Source: Mytilus trossulus
Taxonomy: Eukaryota > Mollusca > Bivalvia > Mytilida > Mytilidae
DNA length: 64,000 nt
Reading direction: 5' to 3'
Assembly (NCBI RefSeq): GCF_036588685.1
Contig: NC_086380.1
Coordinates: 34,176,692 to 34,240,691 of the forward strand
The position numbers were made by a program, and so were the translations under genes. Numbering within the stretch: position 1 is the first letter of the stretch; each line of letters opens with the position of its first letter. Below the pieces are notes generated by a model. That model saw nothing but the letters and a program-made list of their open reading frames with translations, searched no databases and was not told the DNA's origin. Below, piece by piece: positions 24,500 to 37,500 of this stretch.

Positions 24500-25240
24500 T
24501 ACGACATTGTACTTGTCAACTGAAACCAAACTTTTTTACCATGACCTTTGGCCTAAGTAGTTGTACATACATTATGACACACCCTCAGGTGTTGGTTAAT
24601 ATGTATGTCAATCATAAAATCATAACAGTTCTCAAGATATAGAGCTAACAGGATCTGTTCCATAGGACCTTGACCTTTGACCTAGTAAGTTGAACACATA
24701 TTATGACACAATGGTGTTGGTTATTATGTATGTCAAGTATAAAGTTTGAAATCAAAACTGTTCTCAATTTCTCAAGATATATAGCAGAGTGAGACATTAT
24801 CTTTACTATAGAACATGGGCTTGTAAACTAAAACCACTGATTTTGACCTTCACCTGTGACCTAGTAAGTTATACATACATCATGACACACCCTCTGGTGT
24901 TGGTTAATATGTATGGTAAGTATAAAGTATAAAATCATAACAGTTCTCAAGAAAAAGACTTTTAAGAGCCAACAAGACCTTTATCATAGGACATGGGGTT
25001 GGTAACTGAAACCAAAGTTTTTAACCATGAACTTGAACCTTGATAGTTGTATAAACATTATGAGTCATATGACACACACACTAAGGTCACTGGTGTTGGT
25101 TAATATGCATGTCAAGTATAATTTTTATAATCATAATGGCACTCTAGATATAGAGCAGACACAATATGTTACAGAAGGATGGACAGACTGGTCAATATAC
25201 ATGTAGGGCCCTATCAAATGCTCTAGACATTGTCAAAAAC
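24500..25240. repeat. Diverged tandem units with 'gtgttggttaatatgtatg'
   Basis: 'tggtgttggttaatatgtat' or close variants occur near 24589, 24714, 24895 and 25093, each with 'ttatgacacaccctc' upstream and 'cataacagttctcaagat' downstream. Spacing varies from about 125 to 200 bp, so the array is old. Confidence 0.7.
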
Positions 25241-25595
25241 AGTGATCAAAGAATCAAATTAGATTGTTTTCTTTGATCAAGAAACAGCAATTACTGCCTT
25301 CTTATGTCTCAATAAAAAGAAAAAAACTGAAATCATTCATTTTTGTATAACAATCAATGCCACAATTTATTTTTCAGTACAATCTGTACATAACAATTAA
25401 TAAATATTTTCTGATCTGACACCACAATTTTCAGCAAGCAAAAATGTTCCTGAAATAAAATTGTTTTTCATGTACATATTATAATAAAATAAACAAGTAA
25501 AAATAGTTTTACAGTGTACTATTTCATTTTTTCACTATAGATACAAATTTTATACATGTACCTGTAGAATGTGTATAAAACAGAACTTATTTTAG

Positions 25596-25810
25596 GGTGT
25601 CCATGGAAATACCAGGCAGTGACTGGCACATGACATATTTTGTTTTCAATTTTTTTTCATCTATTTCATATCACAAATTCATTCTTCTTTAAAGTTAAAT
25701 TTAGTTTTTTTTTATTAACTGCAACAAATAAAGAGAAAAAAAATACATAGAAAGCACTGACAATTCATTGAAAAGGGGAGATAACTCTTCATTTTGTACA
25801 AAATTCTGTT
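25596..25810 (-). repeat. Interspersed repeat K, copy 1
   Basis: 'gggtgtccatggaaatacca' ... 'ggggagataactcttcattt' ... 'tgtacaaaatt' is the reverse complement (diverged) of 43725-43925. No ends or coding capacity were defined. Confidence 0.65.
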
Positions 25811-27468
25811 GCATTGTTAGGGAACTTTAAAATCATTTTCTGAGCCATCCACTGTTGATTCAAAAATATTTTTGACACTTATATATATATCCTTTGTATG
25901 ATATAAACATTGTAATGGAACAAAAAATTCAGTAAGAAAAAAATTACGTTGTGCCATCCATATCATAGCTTATAGGATTTGCCCGATATTCACTTGGACA
26001 GCCTCTTAAAACCAACATTATGCTCCAAAAACAATTCCCTTTGTGGTCACTTTGTGAAACACTTCTAGGATAAAACTTACATGACTTATAAGGGTTTTGT
26101 TTTTTAACTAATTAAAAGTATTATTATAATTTCAAAAGTATTCAATCAAATATAATTTAATTAACAACCATGGAACATCAAAGATTGATTTTCACAATTT
26201 TTACACCTGTAGATGATTAAAAAAATGTATTTTCAGAGCAATTCAATACAAATCCTTGGTTTTTTTTAAAACTTGGCCAAGTGTTTCATGCGTCAAATTT
26301 ATGACTGGGTATTGATTGTTTTATTAAATACTGTGATTTGAAATAATTGTCAATCAATATGTGACACTATAATAAAATAATTAATCATTTATTAATTATT
26401 ATTACTTATACAAATGTACTTAAATGGTTCATACTTGATCTAAACTTTGGTATCACAAACAGTTCGATAATTCACTTGTTATCTTCTTCTGGAAAGAACA
26501 AATTTAATAATTATTATGAAAATAAAACCTAAAAATAGTCTCTAAATCTTAAGATATTTTTTGGTATGATACATTATCACAAGTAAATTTAATAAAAAAA
26601 ATACATGGTATCAACAAAAATAAATGACCAATTCTTCTAATATAACATTACATTAATGTACATATTTATCATAATAACTCATAATCCTTAAAACTTTCAC
26701 TCAGTGAAAACATTTTTAATGAATATTTACCATTGTATATCAGTTGTCATTTTTCATAATTTTTTAGATATTTTTGCAGAAATTCTTATCATCATGATCA
26801 TAAACATGATAAAAGTAAATATGATATTATATATTTATAATAGTGTGTAACAGTATAATGGTATATGCATAAACATGATTTTTGTAAAGGTATGCCTACA
26901 CCCCTTCAAAATCAATTGATCAGTTTTTAACATTTTATCAATAACTTTACTTATAGACTTGAAGAAGTCAATACATTTTAATGCTACTTTTGATTTAGGT
27001 AAAACATTTCAGCTTAACACTAATAGACTTGTTGAAGTCATAGTTTTGTTTTAAAACTAAAGGGAGACAACATAAACTGTAAAGAATGAAAATGAACATG
27101 TATAAAACATTCTATTATGTATTAGTTAAAATTTAGATTAGGCTTAAAAAATATCTGAGAGAATTAAATTTTTTACTACCTCAATTTGATAAATATCGTA
27201 CAATGTATATTATTTTTACTTTTTATCATGTTTATTAAGAATTAGATGAAGACTTTAACTGCATATGTTTATTGTAAAATCATGAAAACACTGTTACAGG
27301 CTAGACAATAAAACCTGTGGAAACTTTACCATTTTCAACGTACATGTATATCTTATTTTACTATATAATGTACATTTGTTCATGTTCATGTACAAACGTA
27401 TACTATATATATACAGGGTACTATATAAACATAATAAAGTTATTGAATTCATCTTATTACCTAATGTT

Positions 27469-28110
27469 TTATGTATTTAAAGAATACATTATTGAGCAAA
27501 CTATACATAAAACCACAGAGAAAGAAAATATAGGTTTAAAATCATTGTGCATCTGCATATTTTCTTCATGAATTTTTTGCTTAAGATTTTCAAATTCAAT
27601 GTCTCTTTGCTTCCTTTTAAAGTTATCAGAATAATGCATTCTATAATATTCATCAAAGTCATAAATCGATGTTCTCCCAGTCATTGGCCTTTGTCCCCTT
27701 TTAGCAAAGCCTTGTTGTTGATAAAATTGACCACCTTTGTGGTCAGAATGATGTTCTTCTTTTCTTCTAGCATATTCGGGTCTATTGACACCTCGATCAT
27801 ACATTCTTCTTGTTGACGAATTTCCTAATACCTCATATGCCTGAGAAATTTCTTGAAACTTGAGGTGGGCCTCGGGAGATGGACTGACATCTGGATGATA
27901 TTTCTTCGACATGGTGTAGTAAGCTTGCTTAATTTGCTGCTGGTTAGCTTTTGGGGTTATTCCAAGGATATCATAATAATATGAAGGTGATTTCTGTTTG
28001 CTTTGATTTGATGACCATCGTGTCTGGCCAATACAGAATGGACTGTATAAAATGCTAGTCCCTTGCAAACCTGAGGAAATTCCCCTGCCTACAGAATATT
28101 TAGCATTCAT
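27469..28110 (-). CDS. DNAJC30: DNAJC30-like mitochondrial J-domain protein with intact HPD
   Basis: This is a single-exon gene of 213 aa. ATG at 28110-28108 is the first in the frame after an in-frame TAA about 27 bases upstream. Residues 1-40 are basic, Ser/Gly-rich and nearly free of acidic residues, fitting a mitochondrial presequence. The J domain (about 44-107) includes 'SYYYDILGITPKANQQQI', H72-P73-D74 in 'KKYHPDVSP', and 'KFQEISQAYEVLG'. A basic/Tyr-rich linker ('FDEYYRMHYSDNFKRKQRD') leads to one hydrophobic segment (about 193-211) at the C-terminus. DNAJC30 in vertebrates is an intronless, inner-membrane J-protein linked to ATP synthase and complex I maintenance. BUD23 starts 473 bases away on the opposite strand, the same arrangement as in human. 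This copy is the better candidate for the conserved orthologue. Confidence 0.88.
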   Translation of the reverse strand: MNAKYSVGRGISSGLQGTSILYSPFCIGQTRWSSNQSKQKSPSYYYDILGITPKANQQQIKQAYYTMSKKYHPDVSPSPEAHLKFQEISQAYEVLGNSSTRRMYDRGVNRPEYARRKEEHHSDHKGGQFYQQQGFAKRGQRPMTGRTSIYDFDEYYRMHYSDNFKRKQRDIEFENLKQKIHEENMQMHNDFKPIFSFSVVLCIVCSIMYSLNT

Positions 28111-28582
28111 GACCTTCACAGCTAAGTTTTGGTTTTAATTTCATTCAATCTGTCCCATTTAACTCAATCCATCAATGAATGGAGGTTTATCTGGTAATTG
28201 TTTCATATATAGAATTGTATTCAAGTATTTCTAGTTCATATTCAATGCATATTTTGCAAAAATTGGTGCTGTACAATCTGTCAACAAACACCGTTGCGTA
28301 ATCCCGTCCGCGTCAAGAGTTCAACAGATAGAGATCAAATATTATCTTCAGTTGATACAAAATAATTCCTCTCAAAATCTGATCTCAATTATTTCAAACC
28401 TTATGTATTGTAATTGATTAATGAAATTACCAGAGTATTCTCCAATTTCAAGAGTAAAATAATTGTACTAATACTCCTCTATTCATTGCAGATTATATTT
28501 CATTTTAATGAGATTTGCAGTAATAAATATTTGAGGCCGGTACCGAAACTCTGAGTTTTAATTGAAGTGCCAAACAGCAACA
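28111..28582. promoter_or_regulatory. Putative bidirectional promoter of DNAJC30 and BUD23
   Basis: 472 bases separate the two start codons of divergently oriented genes. Apart from 'ccgttgcgtaatcccgtccgcgtc' type CpG-containing sequence (near 28292) and 'gaggccggtaccg' (near 28534), the stretch is AT-rich. In-frame stops precede both ATGs (TAA at 28559-28561 for BUD23). No TATA box is convincing. The promoter assignment is inferred from orientation and spacing. Confidence 0.6.
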
Positions 28583-31500
28583 ATGGCACATGGTGGAAGA
28601 CCAGAAAGACAAGCTCCTCCAGAAATAGTCAGTAACATCTCAAAAGTTGCATTTCAAAACAGTGAAATCGTGTTTATGGATCTTGTATTCTTGTGTCAGC
28701 AATTATAAGAAATCCAAATAATATTTTATCTGGTGAAATGACATCTCATTGCAGTTTTCATGTTTTTAGATCTCTTGACACTATAAAAGTTACTCTAAGA
28801 CTGTACCACTATCAAAATTGCAGGTCTCTATATACTGTACCACTATCCGAGTAATGTTTTCTGGCAAAATGAACCCTGAATAAGGGTAGGTTTGCCCTTT
28901 ACCTTTTGGCGTCAACCACTACTGTTATTTTTGGCTATTGCAAAGTGGGTCTCATTGGGGTCTAAGCGTGACACCGGATTGCCGATTTTTTTGTAAGCGT
29001 GTCACGTGAAAGTCAAATTATTGTGGCGTGAAAATGGGAAATGAGGTCTTGCAGGACCTTAGTCCAAGATTACTCTGACTTCCAACGGCTGTTTAGCCAG
29101 ACAAGCTGGGGTCGTGGGACATCAGAGCTTGTCCCGTATCAAAAAGTGGATATTTGCCCACCCAAAATAGATGCGCTACTTCCTCGCTTCTGGAGCCGAC
29201 TGAGGGCATTGGAATTATATAAATTGGCCATCAATCTCTCCAGTTTTCATTTATCTCTTCATTTATGTAAGTTTCACCTACCTGCCAAACCTTTAATTTT
29301 CTATATTTTAACATTTTTCACAGAGACCCATGATTTCTCCATTTTTGACTTTGACTTTCAAATAGATGTCAAGTTACGAGAGATTTCGTGGCCTCGAGAC
29401 TCAAATATGCAAATATTTATATTTTGTTACCTCCTTTGTAGGAGATAGATGAATAACATTTAGAAGCAACCACGTTTTTTCACCTCCTTGATAGGAGATC
29501 GGTAACTAGCATTTAGTTCCGACCACGATAACAATCGTCAGCTCTCGGACATTTAGGTAACTTACAGCATAAATGAACGAGGTGTTACATTATGGTCATT
29601 TGCACTGTTTTCTCATGGTCATGTGATAATCTTTGAAAATGAAAGGCAACATGGAGAAATCATGGGTCTCTGTGAAAAATGTTAAAATATAGAAAATTAA
29701 AGGTTTGGCAGGTAGGTGAAACTTACATAAATGAAGAGATAAATGAAAACTGAAGAGATTGATGCCCGATTTATATAATTCCAATGCCCTCAGTCGGCTC
29801 CATAAGCGAGGAAGTAGCACATCTATTTTGGGTGGGCAAATATCCACTTTTTGATACGGGACAAGCTCTGACGTCCCACGTCCCCAGCTTGTCTGACTAA
29901 ACAGCCGTTGGACGTCAGAGTAATCTCGGACTAGCAGGACCCGAGAAATGACAAAAAAATGAGAATTGCTTACGTACATAGTGTAAGAGGGTTATGGGAA
30001 TCTGACAAAACTTTAAGCGGGATCCGGGATCGAAACCCCCCAATGAGACCTCCGTCAAATGGGTAAAAAATTAACTATGATTCTTCAAAATATCCCTATC
30101 GTGATTTGTTAGAGGTCTCAAACAATTGTCATTTCTGGAAGAAAGCTAATTTGATCTGTCAAAATTAGTAATTTTTTCTATCGATTAATGTCATTTGGCA
30201 GGAAGGTGCCCAAAAGGACCCTCTTAAATATAGGCTTCTTAACCCCTATCCAAATTAAATTATCTGATGAAATTACACCTCAATAATGGTCTTTGAATCA
30301 CCACCCATGTTATATAATGCCTGTTGAAATGGCACTTCAATGCAGGTCTTTAAACCGCTATCCTTATGAATTTCATGAGACGTCAATACAGGTTTTTTGT
30401 ACAATTTTATTATATGGCAAAATGATCTCTTGGTCTAGGTTAAACTTTTAATATAAAATTTAATAAAACCAAAAAACAATATCAACCCAAAAGAATGCAA
30501 TTTTTCTCATTCCACAAAAATTGGTACCCGTTTATCATGTTTATGAAAAATAAATAAAAAATATCCCTGTTTTGAATACAATATATATCTCATTGACAAA
30601 TTAAAAGTCCAACATGTACATGTAAGATTAGGGAGAGAGATTGTCTTACCATGTTCACATAGATTTTTGTCAATATAGAAAGAAACATAATGTGGATTTA
30701 CTTTACTGGAACATCTCAGTATCACAAATATACATTGCCAAATCTTTTCTTTGATCATTTAGAATTTTAACTTATAATCTAAAAGAAAGTATTTAGACTA
30801 AGTCTACAGCAAGAAAATCTGTAAAAGAAATGGTAAAAATTTATAAACCAAAGATTTTTTTGTGAAAACTGACATCCTAGGGACCATCAAATACAATACA
30901 AATACATATACATAGTCTTTTATTGTCTGAATAATGATGCCCATTAATTTGAATTAATAAAGTTAAATCTCATGCAAGTGATTACATATTGATTACATTG
31001 ATTATTATAACAATTTAACAAAATCAAATCTTCCGTGCAGATCAATTAAGGAATAACAGTACTGTAGTTGAAGAGTTACCACCGTCAATTGTAGATTTGA
31101 CGGTCGCAAATGCAGTTTTACGACCGTCAAATTAAAATTGACGGTGGCAACTCTTCAACGACAGTACTGTTATTCCGATTCTAATGCATTACCAAAAGAA
31201 AAAATACGATAAAACTTTAAAAAATGTCTGTATATGTCAAATAAAAAAAAATCCACGAAACTTCATGAATGATTTTGGCACAAATACGTCAAGGCTAAAC
31301 TTGACGTCATATAAACGAAAACTTACTAATTCGGATAAAATTACATTAAAACGGCGAATTCGAGGTAGGTGTTGTTTTATTTTCAATTAGTTAGTAGTAA
31401 TCGAACATTTGTTGATTCATCAATTCAAAATGGGGGTCCTTCCTTAGATACGCCAGGTCAACTGTGGATTTGACGGCAACTTTTAGCCAATGAAATAAAT

Positions 31501-34500
31501 TGTTACATCCAAATTGCATTTGAATTTCTGATTTAAAATTCTGATATTCAAACTTAAATCAGTAAATGCACAAATTTAATGTGAATTAAGAAATGTGCAA
31601 AACCAAACATTGCCAGGCCAACATTTTAAATGTTGTTGACAAATTTACATTTAAAATAGCCCTTACATCATTTGTTGACCTTTTTATGCCCCATTTATGG
31701 GCATTATGTTTTCTGGTCTGTGTGTCCATTCGTTCGTCCATGCATTCCTTTGTTTGTCTGTCTGTTGGTCCATACATCTGTCCTGCTTCAGGTTAAAGTT
31801 TTTGGTGGAGGTAGTTTTTGATGAAGTTTAAGTCCAATCAACTTGAATCTTTGTAAACATGTTCCCTATGATATAATCTTTCTAATTTTAATGCCAAATT
31901 AAAGATTTTATCCCATTTTCATGGTCCAGTGCACATAGAAAATGATTGTACGGATGGGGCATCTGTGTACTTCTGACACATTCTTGTTATCTCATGAGTT
32001 TTGCATATGGACCATAATTTGCTATTGGGCTCCGTTTCCTATAACTATAGAAAAGTGATAAAATGTGAATTACTGTAAGAAAAGTTGCAACTACATCTAA
32101 AGATGCCATTATTTTTATCAACATACAAGTGTATGCTACTCTTCCCTAGAAAAAAAATTAAAATATACAAATTTCAAAGATTCCACAACCGTATTTTTGT
32201 GTCGTTTCTCGCGTTACTTTTTGCTTCCGAAGAGCATAACGCTGACTGATTTATAGATAATCGTCACCGGCAAATTCGTAACTTTTGCTTTAAAATAACA
32301 AAGAACATCGACCAATAAGAATAGTGAGAAGAAAATGCCGAGAACTATAAGTATTTATGTAGCAGATGTAAGAACAGTGGCGTGATTTTTGTGTCCGATT
32401 TCGTAACGCAATTTTTAGATGATGTAATCTGCTTTGTTGTAATAGAATTCTTAAAAACAATATGCAAATATGAACTCTCGCGAGATGTTCAAACAGGTAA
32501 ATCCGAGATGATTTACATTCTTGTTTTGATCTTCGTAATAATTAAGTAAGAAAATTACGTTATCGTTATGCGTTACATTTCACACGAAACAGAAGTCCAG
32601 TTATTTATTAGAATTGTTTTTGTCCTTAAGTTCTAATCATTTCCGGTCATACGTGAAACATGTGACTAACATGTGATAACGTCATTACGGCCGGATGTAC
32701 GAAATACTGGGTCTAAACATTGTTTTTGTTTCCAACGGGATGTTAGCAAACATAATCTGTAGACTTGTTTCGTCTTGTTTAAAAGAGGAAAATACAATTG
32801 TCAAAGAGATTGCGCCGGTGGTCTGTTATTTTTCTATGTGCATAATGTTACATACGATCCTGTGTGAAAATAAATGACCAATGACTTGACAAAATCGATT
32901 TCATATTTGACAGACGTTAGAACACACTTCATTTCCCAATAATGACGTGAAGAGTCCTTGGAAAAATCAATCGAAATTACATCTCTTATCATTGTACCAA
33001 TGCTCGTTGGATTGATTTAACTTCAGCAGTAAATATTACTGGATATTTTAGGTGAATAAATATAATTTAATAAAAAATACATGTTAATATACCATTACAT
33101 TTGGAATGTACAAAGTTGGAATCTTTGTCACAGTTTTTAATTAATATTTTTTATTCATGTTCTGCAAACACTTATCAGAAAAGCAATAAACTTGTCAAAG
33201 GAGAAGTAAACTTTTACCATGCATGACTTGAAAGGAAGTACTTTATTGATTTTAGCCCACTAAAGTAGGTTAAAATGTGGAAACCATGTAGATGGTGTAC
33301 AGGTCACAAGTATCACATTGTGCCTATTTTAAAGATTTTAATTCCAAGTTAAAAGTTGTTTTCTTTACTGGATTTAAAGAATGTTACATTGCCAATGATT
33401 TGGAATAAATTGTATATAACTGGAATATCAAAACCAAATATAAATACATTTTTTTGGCTTAAACATCAAGATACAACGATTATGGTATCCTGTATCAATG
33501 AAGAAAATATGGAAAATTCTGAATAAATTGTACTAATTGTTTTCAAAACAAGCACATATTTAGGAGTTTTATAATACTGTTACATTTAAGATGGATTTTA
33601 AGAAAAAGTATACTGTTCAGATTATTTTAAGCAGATTTTGCAATAAAATAAAACTAAAACAATGCTTTCGGTTTCTTATGGTTTCCTGTCATATGTTTAA
33701 AAAAAACTTTAATATAACATTGAAAATAGATTTTAAATATTAACATGAAGCAAGTAACACTAGTAATGGTGTTTATTTATGCCTTTTGAATTATATTGTG
33801 CAAAATAAAGAAAATAAAGATTGGTTTCCTGTTTGGTTTCATGTCACGTAAATGGTGAATCAAAATATATTAATTTTTTCTCGAAAAACTCAATTGTTCC
33901 ATTCATACTATTCTAACACCAACACAACCCACAAAATAAAAGTTAAAATTTTAGAACTTATAAAAAAGGATACAAAAAGAAACCAAAGGCCGAATACCAA
34001 ATTATGGTCCATATATTTTATTACATTTTTGTTGTATTTCAGTTTTACAATGAAGATGAAGCCAGAAAATACACATCAAAGTAAGATATAGTGTGCAAAT
34101 TAAGATAAAAACATACTTAATTATTTTTTCTATTAAATCAGATTTCTCAGCACAGTATAACATTGTACTTGTATTATGTACATGTACTTATAATATGCCC
34201 ATAAAAACATAGATATGATAGAGTAAAGATGTACAAAATGTATATCAGTCAAACCTTACACAAACTATTTCTGTTCCGATAGAGAAAAATGTATTAGTCA
34301 AACCTTACATAAACCACAGGCACTTCTGAATACTGTTACTGTCAAATCTTTAAAAAAAAAAAATAAGATAGTTGAACCTCATCTTTTAATAAAATATTGT
34401 AACAGTCAAACCACTTCTGAATATTTAACATGTTTAATAATCAAACCTGCTTAAATGCATTTAAACAGTATATGTTGTTGATTCATTATAACTTGTGGAT

Positions 34501-37500
34501 TTGATGGAAATAGGTAAATCGATAGAATAAAAAGTTTAAGTGTAACATCATTATGTATTTTATATTTGATAGTACTCGAATGATTGAAATACAGAATCAG
34601 TTGTCAGAAAGAGCTATTGAACTACTGGGATTACCTGAAGATCAGCCATGTTTTATATTGGATGTTGGGTAATTGTTTTTATTAATTTCATTAAAACTTA
34701 CACAATCACATTTTGAAATTGTTTCTTTTAAGAAGTATATCTTTTGATACTTTTTTATGCCACATTTATGGGCATTATGTTTTCTGGTCCGTCTGTTCTT
34801 TCTCCATTCATTCATTGTCCGTTTGTCTGTCCCGCTTCAGGTTAAAGTTTTTGGTTGAAGTAGTTTTTGATGAAGTTGAAGTCCAATCAACTTGAAACAA
34901 GGAAATATTTTTCCTAATCTCAGATCCTTCTAATTTCAATGCCATATTAGAGATTTTCCCCATTTTCACGGCATGAATGAACGATAATGTTGAAACTTGG
35001 AGTTATTAAATGATAGAAATGACAATGTGTTATTTAGCATGTTAAGTATTTATAATATGCAAAATTGAGAGCATAGTTGTGTAATAATAATAATTAACTG
35101 TATATAAGATTTATTATGACTGCTGAAATGTATAATACCAAATATTTAAAATTTCACTTTATCAATAAATCAATGTTGGTTTTTATAGATGTGGTTCTGG
35201 ACTAAGTGGTGAATGTTTGACAGATAATGGACATTGTTGGATAGGTGTGGATATTAGTCCCTCCATGCTTGGTAATTTATTGATTATGCAATAAACTCAA
35301 ATGAAACAATCACAGTTCAGTTCCAGTTTTCATGCTCACAACCTCCCCTTTGCCGATCTAGATCAAGAGTTTGTGAAAACATAATAAAATACCTGCAAGG
35401 TCCAACCGCCAATATAATGACCATTTACTTACTTGAAGAATAGGCTATTTGTCAATTCCTGTAATTGACCCTGTAATTAGAGATCCCTTCTTTTAGTTGT
35501 CTCCCTTGTGAGGGACATAAATTCTTATTTACAATGGAGAGCTAGCAGTTAGAGAAAATTTACCTGTGTTTAATGTGAGTTATCTTTAAGGTTTTTAAAT
35601 CTTTTAATTACATTAATTTGTTGTTAAGCTAAATACTTTTGACATCAGAAATTATTTTTCACTAGTCAAACCGCCATTACATTTCAATTCATCATTTTTG
35701 TCCCGTATGGAACCAGTCTACAATTGACAAAGGGAGGTTATTTGTTTGAAAAGTGTGTAATAACAGAATCAAATCGGTAATTGGCGCATGGACTATTTAA
35801 CATAGAAATAAAAGATCATTTTGTTCATTTTCAGAATTAAATGTTGAATCTATGTACATCTATAAAACCAGGTTATTTCTGTAAAGAATATTTATTTTCA
35901 TGGTTTATTCAAAATTTGGAAAACATGAAACAAAACTTTTACAATTTGACAAACTCATGTGAAGAAAAAATATTAAGTGTGAGTACAGTATTTGAGCTAA
36001 AAGATCAAAATTTTAGTTTTTGTACTTATCTATTTGTTGGCCAAAACTAATTTTGATAAAGATAGGTATTTTATAATGATATTTAATACCAAAATGTTTC
36101 TGAAAATTGCTAAAATCCTGTAAATCTCCATTGTTATTTGACTTTCCATAAAAGCCATTCAAGTAGTTGTTTGTTAAACTTTGGTTAGTATTTTCATTTT
36201 CCAAAAGCCTTTATTTGACAATTAAAAATATAATACATTTATTTTTTATTTCTTAAAATTTATATAGTAATTTGAGGATTTAAAAGTTAATACCAACAAA
36301 TTTTCAGTACTTTTCATAGCAAGCAACCTTTTCAGCTGACCAATCTTATTTAATGTTTTGGAATTTGGTCTATTGTAGATGTAGCAGTAGATAAAGAATC
36401 TGAAGGAGATCTTGTGTTGAGTGATATGGGAGAGGGTATGCCCTTCAAAGCCGGAACATTTGATGCAGTTATTAGGTATAAATCCAGAGAGGCTGAAACA
36501 TTGGAATTCTGTTTATTTTTATTCATGCAGTAATCTAGTTATTTTGGTAATTTTTTCATAATTGCATCAACAGTACAAGTATTGTTCTGGTAGCAAAAAA
36601 GGAGGCAGAAGCATTTTGTCAAGTTTCTGGTTTTTTTTTATCAGTTTAGTATTAGATTAACATGATTAATTTAAAATATTATTTCCTTAGGGTAATTTCA
36701 AAAGTATTTCTAGAGAATTCTTTATTATTTTACAAAAAAAACATCATTAAGTTAATATTGGAAGTTGGTGATGAATTTATCAATTAAATGGTATTTAGAC
36801 AGATCTTCACTAAGTTTGACCATTTTCTTTTCAGCATATCAGCTTTACAGTGGTTATGTAATGCAGATAAGAAATATCACCATCCACCAAAGAGATTATT
36901 CCAGTTCTTCACTACATTGTATGCCTGTCTGGTATGTTAAAATATTAAGCATGATAACCATCATTGTTTTCCTAGGTTGCTGTCTGCCATATTAGTTTTA
37001 TATTGTTTTAGCAGGATCCATTGTGATTTTCTTGCTTAAAATGTTTCCCATTTTGTCTTTCAATGCCTTTTATATCTTACTATTCAATATGTGGTTTTGG
37101 TTATTGTTGAAGGTCTCAATGATTCATAGATGTTTGTAATGTATAAAATACATCTACATCTTTGAGTCTTGGGTGGAGAGTTGTCTTTATAATACCACAT
37201 CTCCATATTTTTGTATTATATTGATTTACTAACATGAAACTTCCACATATTCAATAAACTTGATGGCATGTTTGCCAAAGAAAAAATTGTTATATTTGTT
37301 TTTATTGTGTGAATAGGAGTGGTCAGCAAACAGTTTTTTAAAAGATGTGATATTTGGTGAAAGCTTCTGATATTAATTTGGTGGTTACCCTTTTCATACT
37401 TTCAAAGAAAGTTGGAACTTAGAATATACTTAACTTTTATTTTCAAACAAATATATATTTCAGTGTAGAGGAGGCAAAGCTGTATTCCAGCTATATCCAG

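Larger units (their letters stand above)
11320..27468. other. 16-kb repeat-rich intergenic region between the two DNAJC30-like genes
   Basis: The two genes converge on this region. AATAAA at 11655-11660 may serve the plus-strand gene. Most of 11.9-25.3 kb is occupied by repeats listed separately. The stretches 13.63-15.06 kb, 18.71-19.19 kb, 21.11-21.72 kb and 25.81-27.46 kb are AT-rich with nothing recognisable. One exon-like open stretch at 20.5 kb is noted separately. Confidence 0.65.
28628..34042. other. BUD23 intron 1 (5.4 kb)
   Basis: The intron is defined by exon 1 phase 0 and exon 2 starting 'TTTTACAATGAAGA'. It holds a long inverted repeat (29048-29942), a palindromic MITE (31050-31176), a family D copy (31683-31988) and a stretch richer in CpG (about 32190-32960). 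The rest is AT-rich and without recognised features. Confidence 0.85.

Noticed and set aside
28111-28119. GTG start three codons upstream for the HPD J-protein
   Set aside because: The ATG at 28110-28108 is the first normal start after an in-frame stop.
29041-29979. Mirrored open frames of about 130 codons in BUD23 intron 1
   Set aside because: They lie in the two arms of one inverted repeat. I recognise no domain, and the arms diverge outside the repeat, so they are reported as repeat structure, not genes.
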